A DNA stretch of 50,770 nucleotides from RGIG1959 sp964564305 (GTDB lineage Bacteria; Bacillota; Clostridia; Oscillospirales; Acutalibacteraceae). Location of the stretch: NCBI GenBank assembly GCA_964564305.1, contig CAZMAM010000007.1, positions 1 through 50,770 on the forward strand. The letters are read 5' to 3'. How positions within the stretch are numbered: position 1 is the stretch's first letter; each line of letters opens with the position of its first letter. Of this stretch, positions 1 through 9,000 are shown one piece after another. A program made the translations under genes and the position numbers. The notes beneath the pieces were generated by a model that had not been told where the DNA came from, did no database searches, and saw nothing but the letters and a program-made list of their open reading frames with translations.

Positions 1-415
1 TGATTCAATCGTCAGTGTTCGAGTAGCGTGTTCAACTTATTATTGCAATTTTCGAGCTATTTACCTTTATAAAATTTTCTTAAATTATTGTCTTGGGCTT
101 TTATTATTGCTGTCGAATGTTACATGTCCAAATGTATCAGTTTTTCATTTACATTTCTTGACTTGACTGTATATCTATTAGATATCCATTAAAAATAAAA
201 AATTTTTGAAATGTTTTAGCACATATACATCTGACGGTTTGCCAATGTCAAGAAGCGAATAGTAAAAAGAATTAACATGTGTTATAACGTTTATTAACCT
301 ATACATCCCCGATCACTTTGATCGCGACAAAAATTTTTTTATTTCATAAAATTATACGGAATATGTTCTCCGAGAATCGTTCTATTAGTTCTAAGGTTCA
401 ACAAGACAAACAATT
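1..415. other. AT-rich non-coding stretch downstream of the LicD-like gene
   Basis: No convincing reading frame or RNA gene is visible on either strand. The stretch is markedly AT-rich compared with the housekeeping DNA beyond 5 kb. A small palindrome near 310-325 (cgatca/tgatcg) is followed on the plus strand by an A/T run, so it could be a terminator for something entering from the left. This is weak evidence. Confidence 0.4.
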
Positions 416-1213
416 TTACTGTTTACCGGATATATCACGCATCACATTATGAACTTCTTCGTTCGTATGATACCTCTTGGGAATCATATAATCCTCTCCA
501 TATATAGAAACAAGTATATCCTGATATTTTGCAGAAATCATTAGTTGCGTATCTTCAAAAGCAGTCATACAAAATTGATCCATAATATTCTTGGGATAAA
601 TCTTCCCAATAAGAGAATATTCATCCATACCTCGATGAATCATTGTTTTTTCCCCTACAAAACAATGTTGACAAAAATTATTCAACCATTTAATTCTTTT
701 CGCATGAGGAAATATTGAACCGATTCTTGATATTATGTCATAGCACCAATATTTCCAGCCAGTACAACGACCGGCAGCCTTTACAATTTTCATCATTTCT
801 CTGCTCTTGGAAAACATAATTAAAAATGTTAGAATGGCCAATTTCATCTTTTGAAATATTTTTCTTTCCGATATGTAATCATAGATAAAGATATCAATCC
901 AAACAGGATTATCCGAATGGTCATACATGATGACTTTTGGCACATAGTGCGATATATTATCGAACACAATTCCAAATTTTTCTCCTACATCGTTCAAGAT
1001 CTTTGCAAGTCGTATATATTCTGATCGCATCATAGAAACATCGGCGTCATCATCCCAAGGAATGAATCCTTTTTCACGAATGGAGCCTAATAAAGTTCCA
1101 GAATCCAGTGAATATTGAATGTTATTTTCAACACAAATCCGATGAAATTTCTTTAGCAAAATTAAAAGTCTTTTATGAATGTGATCCGGATTGTTTTGTA
1201 GCATATCGCTCAT
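416..1213 (-). CDS. LicD-family phosphotransferase (surface glycan decoration)
   Basis: A 265-residue LicD-type protein. Near residues 36-58 it has the family core: a DSGTLLGSIR segment followed by GFIPWDDDADV, with the acidic residues that bind metal in this nucleotidyltransferase fold. Known members move phosphocholine or another phosphoryl-alcohol group from a nucleotide donor onto teichoic acid or capsule sugars; the substrate here cannot be read from sequence. I chose the ATG at 1213 because GGGAGAG lies 7 nt upstream; an in-frame TTG at 1231 has no such site. It sits with a rhamnosyltransferase and an initiating sugar transferase, which fits capsule or wall-polysaccharide synthesis. Base composition is AT-rich, as is common for polysaccharide loci that move between strains. 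The family call is firm, the specific reaction is not. Confidence 0.85.
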   Translation of the reverse strand: MSDMLQNNPDHIHKRLLILLKKFHRICVENNIQYSLDSGTLLGSIREKGFIPWDDDADVSMMRSEYIRLAKILNDVGEKFGIVFDNISHYVPKVIMYDHSDNPVWIDIFIYDYISERKIFQKMKLAILTFLIMFSKSREMMKIVKAAGRCTGWKYWCYDIISRIGSIFPHAKRIKWLNNFCQHCFVGEKTMIHRGMDEYSLIGKIYPKNIMDQFCMTAFEDTQLMISAKYQDILVSIYGEDYMIPKRYHTNEEVHNVMRDISGKQ

Positions 1214-1251
1214 TAGGCAACTCTCCCGCAATCATATGTATTCAGCCTTCT

Positions 1252-1743
1252 TTAATTTTTTAACCATGTATCTCCAAATCGTCTTCCAAACCTCAAAAAA
1301 CATAATAAGACTACTATGGTAATCAGCCAAACAAACAAAAAACTTCGCCATCCTCTTCCAAATAAATACAGACATTTCATTTGTTCTATCCCGCAGTACA
1401 TCAGCATTTGTGCCAAATAGAGTTTCAAACTGATCCCGCTTAGATATTGTGTTACCTTATTGCTAAGAATCAAGCTCTTCACGCTAATTGCATAACAACA
1501 AAGCCATGATAGAAACAATATCAGATTTTTCAGCATTATTACCCAACTATTTTCTATTGATACGAAACACCAAGCCACTGATAAACCGATACAACATAGC
1601 AAACATATCCATCTATATTTTCGAATAAAATTTTTGATTGTCTCACGCTTAAGATATACTATACCCCCCCCCAAGAGATATGGGGCACAATACAAAATAT
1701 TATGACGTGTAACAAAACCTTCGATTACCAGTTTATCCGTAAT
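1252..1743 (-). pseudogene. C-terminal fragment of an acyltransferase-3 (OafA-like) membrane protein
   Basis: The open frame from 1743 to 1252 has several hydrophobic membrane segments and the GISLKLYLAQM-type segment expected near the end of acyltransferase-3 proteins, which acetylate sugars of polysaccharides. Whole members are about 330-380 residues; here only about 163 codons remain, and a TAA just upstream (1744-1746) closes the frame, so the N-terminal half is missing. The first usable in-frame start is TTG at 1695, with no good ribosome site. A run of nine C on the plus strand (G9 in the gene, 1664-1672) lies close to the start of the fragment. The most likely reading is a decayed gene; a small membrane protein is possible but less likely. 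Confidence 0.6.
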
Positions 1744-1827
1744 TTAATAGAACGAGCAAAAGAGCGAAATCATTAGTACATCGCGATAATTCCAAGACAG
1801 GTAATGACCCTTAGTCCATCTAGATTA

Positions 1828-2997
1828 TCATATCATTCTTTCCCATAATTGTTTATATTTGTCACCGATAAATTTCCAACTATAAGCGGACCTGATTCTT
1901 TCTTGTGCAGCAACTCCATATAACTCCCTATCCTTATCGTACATCCGATCGACTGAATTAATCAATCCAGCCAGATGTCCACATTCCTTTGTCCAATACA
2001 GCGCTCCATTCTCGGCAACCTCTCGGTTAAATTTCACATCTAACAACAGGTTCAGATCTGTTGAGCTCAGCGCCTCCAACAAACTGGGATTCGTTCCCCC
2101 AACCTCATGGCCATGAAGATAAGCATAAGCATTTTCACGAATTTTCATCAGCAACTCTGTGTCATATAAAGTGCCAACAAATTTAATCCTGTGGTCTTTC
2201 CGAAAATGCAGGTTGCTTTCCAGTTCTTCAAGAAACCGATTGTTTACGTTCGTTATAATCGCCAGATCCCGTTTCGTGTTGCTTTTCATGAATTCGCGTA
2301 TTATCGTTTCGTAGTTGTTTTCAGGCACAAACCGACCTACGACAAGATAGTAAGAATAAGAGGTGAGTCCATTCTCCCGATACCATTTCTGAAGTTCTTT
2401 ATCATCGTCAGAAAGCGTACTTTTTCTGGCTTCCGCCCCATAAGCAATATAAATCGTATTTGGATGGTATCTCGCATAGGTTTGCTGAATATACTGCTCT
2501 ATATTTTTGCTATCACATATCAAAAGGTCACAATGCTTTGTCATAAGACGCTCAGAAAACTTCCAGTACTTCTTGACTGGGGTGCTCCATTTGTTTCGCA
2601 GCCACTCATGTCCATCGGGATTGACATATATAACTCCGCCCAATTGATGGAGTTTTTGCACATATTTCTTGAAGAAAGGCCCAATCCGGCACGCAAGCAC
2701 ATATATAACAGGCTTGTTAATATGCTTTGACTTTATATAATTTACACAATAATCTAATGCATCCAAATCATAAAAAATGGCTTGCGCGGGGCCTATTTTC
2801 TTGCGCAAAATCGAAAAGCAATGTGCATTGTGGTATTCATACTCTTGTAGATCTTCCGGTCTGTCAACTGCACAGGCAACATGATAACGGATATACTTAT
2901 AGTTTTGATGATACTCTGTCAATTTATCGACAAAGGTCTCATATCCGCCATAATTTCCGGGAATTCCTTTCGAACCGACAATGAACACATGCTGCAT
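1828..2997 (-). CDS. Rhamnosyltransferase-like glycosyltransferase (DUF1972 plus GT4-type domain)
   Basis: A 389-residue cytoplasmic glycosyltransferase. Residues 1-180 match the DUF1972 domain, with the marker GSKGIPGNYGGYETF near residue 8. The C-terminal half is a GT-B nucleotide-sugar domain: VGRFVPENNYETIIREF near 220 and HEVGGTNPSLLEALS near 295, whose Glu residues contact the donor. This layout is that of the WchF/Cps2T/RgpA group, which adds a beta-1,4-rhamnose as the second sugar on the lipid-linked repeat unit; that exact linkage is inferred from the family. The ATG at 2997 follows a purine-rich GGAAGTGAAGAG stretch. It would act after the initiating transferase encoded at 3531-4190 on the same strand. 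AT-rich like its left-hand neighbours. Confidence 0.85.
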   Translation of the reverse strand: MQHVFIVGSKGIPGNYGGYETFVDKLTEYHQNYKYIRYHVACAVDRPEDLQEYEYHNAHCFSILRKKIGPAQAIFYDLDALDYCVNYIKSKHINKPVIYVLACRIGPFFKKYVQKLHQLGGVIYVNPDGHEWLRNKWSTPVKKYWKFSERLMTKHCDLLICDSKNIEQYIQQTYARYHPNTIYIAYGAEARKSTLSDDDKELQKWYRENGLTSYSYYLVVGRFVPENNYETIIREFMKSNTKRDLAIITNVNNRFLEELESNLHFRKDHRIKFVGTLYDTELLMKIRENAYAYLHGHEVGGTNPSLLEALSSTDLNLLLDVKFNREVAENGALYWTKECGHLAGLINSVDRMYDKDRELYGVAAQERIRSAYSWKFIGDKYKQLWERMI

Positions 2998-3276
2998 ATT
3001 TTTCTCTTCACTTCCTCTGTGCCCTTATCTTTCCTAACGTAACCCCAACTTTTATCCTCCTCAGACAACCTAAGTTCTCCTGCTGTCATGCCAATCGGAA
3101 GCAGGCATTGGAATTCAATCCTAAGATCGTTTTAGAAGAGCCCACCCTTAACATCTCATAGTGTAAAAAATAGTAAAAACATTGCATTTATAGCGGATTT
3201 TTTCGCACCACTTTATTCTGCTCATAGACATCAGAATTTAGCAAATAAGTGCCACCGATTGCTTTCGTCATTTTTG
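2998..3276. other. Non-coding gap between rhamnosyltransferase and acetyltransferase relic
   Basis: No recognisable gene. A 27-codon frame (3188-3271, minus) starts with ATG directly after the acetyltransferase relic, but I cannot match it to anything and it has no clear ribosome site. Given the broken gene next to it, this stretch is best read as decayed polysaccharide-cluster DNA. Confidence 0.4.
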
Positions 3277-3512
3277 TCATTTATTTTGTATAAAAACGCC
3301 CAGGTTGTCGTAATTGACAACATTGGCATAATTACCTACTGCCGTTGCCTTCACGGGAATATCATTTGTCACTTTTCTGCGGCATGTCCATGGTTTGATC
3401 CGATTGTTGCGAATTGAGATAGATTAACATTGTTTCCTATCACCACACTCGGTGAAATAACAATCGGTCCGTTATGACCGGTATGCAAATAACAATGTCC
3501 TGCCAAAACCAA
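3277..3512 (-). pseudogene. Serine-acetyltransferase-like hexapeptide protein, frameshifted remnant
   Basis: Translated on the minus strand, 3512 downwards reads a left-handed beta-helix segment with HCYLHTGHNGPIVI, PSVVIGNNVNL and FATIGSNHGH, then stops (TGA). In another frame the protein continues with VTNDIPVKATAVGNYANVV and ends at 3277. These two pieces are the middle and end of a CysE-type acetyltransferase with the usual hexapeptide repeats, joined by a frameshift or small deletion. There is no N-terminal domain and a stop lies just upstream. In polysaccharide loci such proteins acetylate sugars or supply O-acetylserine-like groups. The relic character is seen directly; the former role is inferred. 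Confidence 0.7.
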
Positions 3513-3530
3513 TCAAAAAAGATATTCTTC

Positions 3531-4190
3531 TTACACACTGTCGAAGCTGAACACCACACCCACGGTGCGAAAGAGGATTTTTAAGTCGGTGGAAAAGGAA
3601 GCCTCGCGGATGTAGCGCAGATCGCTCTCCACCCAGTCGTCAAAAGATACCGCGTTGCGGTTCGGCGTGATCTGCCAGTAGCAGGTCAGCCCCGGCCGCA
3701 CCGCCAAACGCCCGCGCTGGTACGCCGTGTACTGCGCCACCTCTCGCGGCATCGCGGGCCGCGGACCTACCAGACTCATATCCCCTTTGAGCACATTCCA
3801 CAATTGCGGCAGCTCGTCTAAACAGGTGCGCCTCAGCCATTTCCCTACCCGCGTTATGCGCGGATCGTCCCGTATCTTGAATACCGGCCCGTCCACTTCG
3901 TTGAGCTCCAAAAGCTCCTCCAGACGCGCCTCCGCGTCCGTGACCATCGTGCGGAATTTGTAAAACCGGAATTCCTTCCCGCCTTTGCCCACACGCGTCT
4001 GCGCAAAAAACGGTGAACCGTGCGGATCATCCGCGAAAATAATCACCGCAAGCACCAAAAACACAGGGGATAACACCAACAGCCCTAAAAAGCTCGCCGC
4101 TATATCGAACGCACGCTTGCCAAACCGGTATACCGGCCCGGCATCGCTCTCAACGCGGTCCATCCCGCTTTCCCCCGCTTCTGTGTACAT
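3531..4190 (-). CDS. Initiating sugar-phosphate transferase (polyprenyl-phosphate glycosylphosphotransferase)
   Basis: A 219-residue member of the bacterial sugar transferase family, short form with one membrane-inserted N-terminal helix (FDIAASFLGLLVLSPVFLVL) and the catalytic domain. Family motifs are present in order: FRFYKFRTM, the LDELPQLWNVLKGDMSLVGPRP signature and RPGLTCYWQ. Such enzymes move a sugar-1-phosphate (often galactose, glucose or GlcNAc) from UDP-sugar to undecaprenyl phosphate, starting a capsule or exopolysaccharide repeat unit at the inner membrane face. ATG 4190 is chosen because GAGGAGCAAGGG stands directly before it; an open frame continues to 4268 but lacks a ribosome site. 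GC content is clearly higher than for the genes to its left, which suggests a different origin. Confidence 0.88.
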   Translation of the reverse strand: MYTEAGESGMDRVESDAGPVYRFGKRAFDIAASFLGLLVLSPVFLVLAVIIFADDPHGSPFFAQTRVGKGGKEFRFYKFRTMVTDAEARLEELLELNEVDGPVFKIRDDPRITRVGKWLRRTCLDELPQLWNVLKGDMSLVGPRPAMPREVAQYTAYQRGRLAVRPGLTCYWQITPNRNAVSFDDWVESDLRYIREASFSTDLKILFRTVGVVFSFDSV

Positions 4191-4992
4191 CCCTTGCTCC
4201 TCACATCCGTCACGGCCACTTCTGAGAAACCGAAGTCCGTTTTTTTGCACAAAGCCGCCGCAATACAATTTAGTTTAAAGCCTTTATTCATCAATATTCC
4301 GGTAATAAGAAAATCCCAGTGATGAAAAAAGGCCACGAAATCGGAAAATATCGGTTACCGGGAACGGCATGTGCTGCCATCTGTCATGAAACAATTCATT
4401 TACCACATTACGCTATTTGTCTGTGTGCTAATAAATATATTTTCTTTATTGCGCTGTAATAAAAGGATGCGACGTACAGCGTAAAAATCTGTTTTATTAT
4501 AATCATTTGAATCCTCAGTGTCAATAGCCGCAGCGGAATTTCTCTGTTTTCAAGGCACTTCCCAGATAAACAAACGTACAATAGTAAAGAAAAAAGAGTA
4601 TTCTTTTCTTGTTTGCTGCGGAAGCTACTTGATTCAAATGCAAGCATATGGGCAGGCATTGCATAATAGACGTCAGCATACTCACCATACAAAAGTGGTT
4701 TTCCGAACCAAACGTAAATACTGCAATATAATTTAAACGCTAAAAAATTTCACATAATAAGCCTGCCACGCAAAAGCGCGACAGGCCATATTTTGCCCGA
4801 TTTTCCGGCAAAAGTTTCAGCGAACCGAAAGCATTTCCGGGTACAATATCTCCGCGAAATACGCGAAATAAAAAGAGTTAATGAGCATGATAGTATGATG
4901 GTATTGTTTTACAGAAAAAACGCGCGTGCTCCCATACGGATAAACGGCAGAAAAAACCGCTTACGGGCGGTGATTACGGACACCAACCGATA
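4191..4992. other. Long intergenic region between polysaccharide and isomerase genes
   Basis: About 800 bases with no supportable gene. Short frames on both strands lack ribosome sites and known motifs. It should hold the promoter for the leftward sugar transferase, but I see no convincing -35/-10 pair. The only clear structure is the hairpin at 4761-4786. Confidence 0.5.
4761..4786 (-). terminator. Hairpin downstream of the sugar isomerase-like gene
   Basis: gcctgccacgc / gcgcgacaggc form an 11-bp stem with two mismatches and an aaaa loop. On the minus strand it is followed by TTATTATGTGAAATTTTTT, so it could end transcripts from the gene at 4993-5871, about 200 bases after its stop. The U-run is imperfect. 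Confidence 0.45.
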
Positions 4993-5871
4993 TCAGCCAA
5001 AGTTTTGCTCAATATCCCGAAGCATTCTGCGCAAATTCTCGGATCCGATGCGCACCGCCATAGCGGTTTCTTCTATTCCTTCAAATTCCAGCGAAACCGA
5101 CTGATTGTATCCGCTTTGCCGAATCGCGAAGAGAATCTGATATGCGGGGACATTTCCGTGCCCGAAAATAGTGGCACGGCGGAAATTTCCGGCGCGGGAA
5201 CGACTGTATCCCTCACCCGGATCATACGACATCCCCGATTTGGTAAATACGTCTTTGGCGTGCACGTGGACAATGAGATCCCTTAATTTGGAAACCGCCG
5301 CCGCACAATCTTCATCCACACAGCCGAAATTGCCGATGTCACAGAGAAAACCGTAATTGGGATGATCCACTTCCGTGAACAGCTCCAGCATTCGGTCGCT
5401 GTCCTGCAACAAAAGACCATGATTTTCGGTACAGGTGCGAACGCCGACACTCTGAGCATACACGGTTAATTCACGGATAGCCGGGGCAACCGCCCGAATA
5501 ACCGCACGGTAGCTGCGCACCCCTTCATACCCGAAATAGTAATTCCACGCAACATCATGACGCAGCAAGGGAATTCCACATTCGGCGGCAATATCGATAT
5601 GCCGTTGCACACGCCGGATTTCATCGGACGGATCCGCCGTAAACAAAGAAGCTGCGGTGGTATAAATAGGCACATCCAGCCCGATTTCACGCGCATGATC
5701 GGTCAGTGCTTTGGCATAACTCAAAGGAGTATACCCTTGCGGAGGATTGTCGTCCAGCACAAATTCCACGCCGTCGCAACCTAATTCCTTTGTTCGGTCG
5801 ATGGCGTCAAAACGGGTAAAATGCTCTCCGTAAAGCCCCTCAAAACTGTAGGTGCTGATACAACTTTTCAT
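4993..5871 (-). CDS. Sugar phosphate isomerase/epimerase-like TIM-barrel protein
   Basis: A 292-residue protein of the xylose-isomerase-like TIM barrel (AP endonuclease 2) family. It starts with KSCISTYSF, typical of the first strand. The metal-site pattern is visible: Glu in GVEFVLDD, Glu in CTENHG, Asp and His in LCDIGNFG and VHVHAKD, and Glu in SLEFEGIEE near the end. Members isomerise or epimerise sugars or inositols, or oxidise polyols; the substrate cannot be told. ATG 5871 has AAGGAAGGAGAACACT before it, which rules out the long open frame running back into purL. It lies 202 bases after purL on the same strand and may be a tail of the purine transcript or have its own promoter. A palindrome (caggca...tgcctg, 5973-5996) lies in that gap. 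Confidence 0.8.
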   Translation of the reverse strand: MKSCISTYSFEGLYGEHFTRFDAIDRTKELGCDGVEFVLDDNPPQGYTPLSYAKALTDHAREIGLDVPIYTTAASLFTADPSDEIRRVQRHIDIAAECGIPLLRHDVAWNYYFGYEGVRSYRAVIRAVAPAIRELTVYAQSVGVRTCTENHGLLLQDSDRMLELFTEVDHPNYGFLCDIGNFGCVDEDCAAAVSKLRDLIVHVHAKDVFTKSGMSYDPGEGYSRSRAGNFRRATIFGHGNVPAYQILFAIRQSGYNQSVSLEFEGIEETAMAVRIGSENLRRMLRDIEQNFG

Positions 5872-6073
5872 AGTGTTCTCCTTCCTTGATATATGATAAA
5901 TGAGACAGCGGTATTGCCGTAACTTCAAAAAACAATACTCGCAAGAAATTTGCGTACGAATCAGGCAAAAATGCGGTGCTGCCTGAAAATCATCCGCAAA
6001 CGCGAAACCTGCGCGAAAACTATTACGCGATGTTATTCGGTATTTTGCAAAAATGCACGATTCAGCCGAGATC

Positions 6074-9000
6074 TCAGCGGAAATACGCCACGGCGCCTTC
6101 AAATATTCTGTCGTTCTTCTCACCGGGTACATTCTTAAACAGATCCGGCTCAAACCGTTCGGAATGACCCATTTTTCCGAAAACCCGGCCATCGGGAGAG
6201 GTAATGCCTTCCACGGCGCCGATAGATCCGTTGGGATTAAAACGAATGTCCATCGTAGCAGACCCCGTATCGTCGACATACTGTGTGGCAATTTGCCCGT
6301 TTTCAGCCAATTTCTCCAATACGGCGGGCTCGGCGGTGAATCTGCCCTCTCCGTGAGATACGGCCACCGTTCGGATGTCTCCGGGTTCGCTGAACATCAG
6401 CCAAGGAGAACGGTTAGAACAGACCCGAGTGCGCACCAAACGGGATTGATGACGGCCGATTCGGTTAAACGTTAATGTCGGCGCGGACGCAGAAGGGGAA
6501 ACGATTTTTCCGTACGGAACCAATCCCAGTTTAATCAGCGCCTGAAATCCATTACATATGCCGCACATTAAGCCGTCCCGAACATCCAACAGCGTACTGA
6601 CCGCTTCGCTGATCTCTGGATTGCGAAAAAAGGCGGTGATAAACTTTCCGGAACCGTCCGGCTCGTCTCCCCCCGAAAATCCGCCGGGAAGCGCGATTAT
6701 CTGGCTTTGTGCAATGGCCTGCCGCATGGCGTGAACCGATTGAGTAATATCCGACGGGGTCAAATTGCGTATCACCAAAATATGCGGATCCGCTCCGGCG
6801 CGTTCAAACGCACGGGCGGTATCGTATTCACAGTTGGTTCCCGGAAACACCGGAATCAGTACACTCGGCTTGGCCACGCGGACAGCCGGTGCGCGGCGGG
6901 AAGGCGCAAAATAAGTATATTCCGAAACAGATGTGCCGTCATCGGCGGAATACAGCGGATACACCGGCTCCAGCACGCCCTCATAAGTTTTTTGCCAGGC
7001 AAACATATCGACCGTTTCCTCACCCCGGGTAACCGAAAAATTATCCGTGGTCTCCCCGATGACATCCCCGCACGATTCTCCCGGCACCATTTCCAGCACA
7101 AACGAACCGTACCGGTAACCGAATAAAAGCCGAATATCGGTATGTTCATCCAAACAAACGCCGATGCGGTTTCCCAAAGTCATCTTCAGCAGGCATTCCG
7201 CAATACCGCCGTATCCGGGGGTTGCCGCGGAAATGACCATTCCCCGATGAATCAGTTGCGTCACCCGGGAAAATACGGACAAAAGCGAGGACGCAACCGG
7301 CCTGCCGTCCGGCAAATATTCCGGCTGCAACAGGCAAACCGTGTGCCCGGCGCCCTTGAATTCATCGGAAATAATCTGCTTTGCGGAACAAACCGAAACA
7401 GCAAAGGAAACCAGCGTTGGCGGAACATCAATTTGTTCAAAGGAACCACTCATGGAATCTTTTCCGCCGACAGAAGCGATGCCGAGATCGGTTTGTGCCC
7501 GCAAAGCGCCCAGCAAAGCAGAAAGCGGCTGCCCCCAGCGGGAAGGGTCACTCCCCAAACGCTGAAAATATTCCTGGAAAGTCAAATAAGTATTTTCAAG
7601 CCCCGTTCCGCCAGCGACCAGTTTGGATACCGATTCTACCACGGCAAGATAGGCGCCGACAAAGGGATCTTTCTCTGCGATAAACGGATTCGCCCCATAC
7701 GCCATAGCCGAGCAGGTGGAAGTTTCGTGCCCCAATACGGGAAATTTGGCCGCCATCATCTGCGCGGGCGTCATCTGGTACTTACCGCCGAACGGCATCA
7801 GCACAGACGCGGCACCTACGGTGGAATCAAACCGTTCACAAAGCCCACGTTTGCTGCAGACATTCAAATCCTTTGCCAGCCGTTCGCAGTTTTCCCGAAA
7901 AGAACCGGTGACCGCGCGCGAAAAATCGGCCGGCGCCGGCACATGGATGTCCGTCTGCCGCAAGGCGCCGTTAGAATTCAAAAATTGACGCGAGATGTCT
8001 ACGATAATCTTTCCGTTCCAGCGCATAATCAAGCGCGGATCGGCGGTCACCTCAGCTATGGCAGTCACTTCCAGATTTTCCCGGTGCGCCAACTCCCGAA
8101 ACAACTCAACATCTTCGGGAGCAACCACTACCGCCATACGCTCCTGCGATTCGGAAATAGCCAGCTCTGTCCCGTCCAGACCGGCGTATTTTTTGGGTAT
8201 GGCGTTCAAATCGATATCCAAACCGTCCGCCAATTCCCCAACGGCAACCGAAACGCCGCCGGCGCCGAAATCATTACAACGTTTAATCAACAAGGTCGCC
8301 TGCGGATTGCGAAACAGTCTTTGCAGCTTACGTTCCTCGGGCGCGTTTCCCTTTTGAACCTCCGCTCCGCAGGAGGCCAGCGAACCCTGGGTATGCGATT
8401 TGGACGAACCGGTAGCTCCGCCGCAACCGTCCCTCCCGGTTCGTCCGCCCAGCAACAACACAATATCTCCGGGCAGAGGAGATTCTCTTCTCACATGAGA
8501 CAGCGGGACCGCACCCACTACGGCGCCGATTTCCAGCCGCTTCGCCACATAACCGGGGTGATATAATTCATCCACCTGGCCGGTAGCAAGACCGATCTGA
8601 TTGCCATACGAACTGTATCCCTGTGCCGCCGTAGTCACGATTTTTGCCTGAGGAAGCTTTCCGGGCAGCGTCTGATCAAAGGGGGTCAGCGGATCAGCCG
8701 CCCCGGTGACCCGCATGGCCTGATACACATACCCCCTGCCGGACAGAGGATCGCGAATGGCACCGCCGATACAGGTAGCGGCACCCCCAAACGGTTCAAT
8801 CTCTGTGGGATGATTGTGGGTCTCATTTTTAAAGAGAAAAAGCCACGGTTTGTTCTCGCCGTCTTCATCCACCGATACATGCACCGTACAGGCGTTGATT
8901 TCATCCGATTCATCCAGTTGAGAAAGCAATCCTTTCGATTTCAGGTAACGCATCCCCATGGTGGCAATATCCATGAGATTAACCGGACTGTCTCGGTGCA

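Noticed and set aside
4408..4692. 94-codon frame upstream of the sugar transferase
   Set aside because: No ribosome site, no recognisable domain, and an unusual composition; it looks like chance in AT-rich DNA.
7142..8566. 474-codon open frame on the plus strand, opposite purL
   Set aside because: It lies wholly within purL on the other strand, has no ribosome site or known motif, and arises from codon bias of the real gene.
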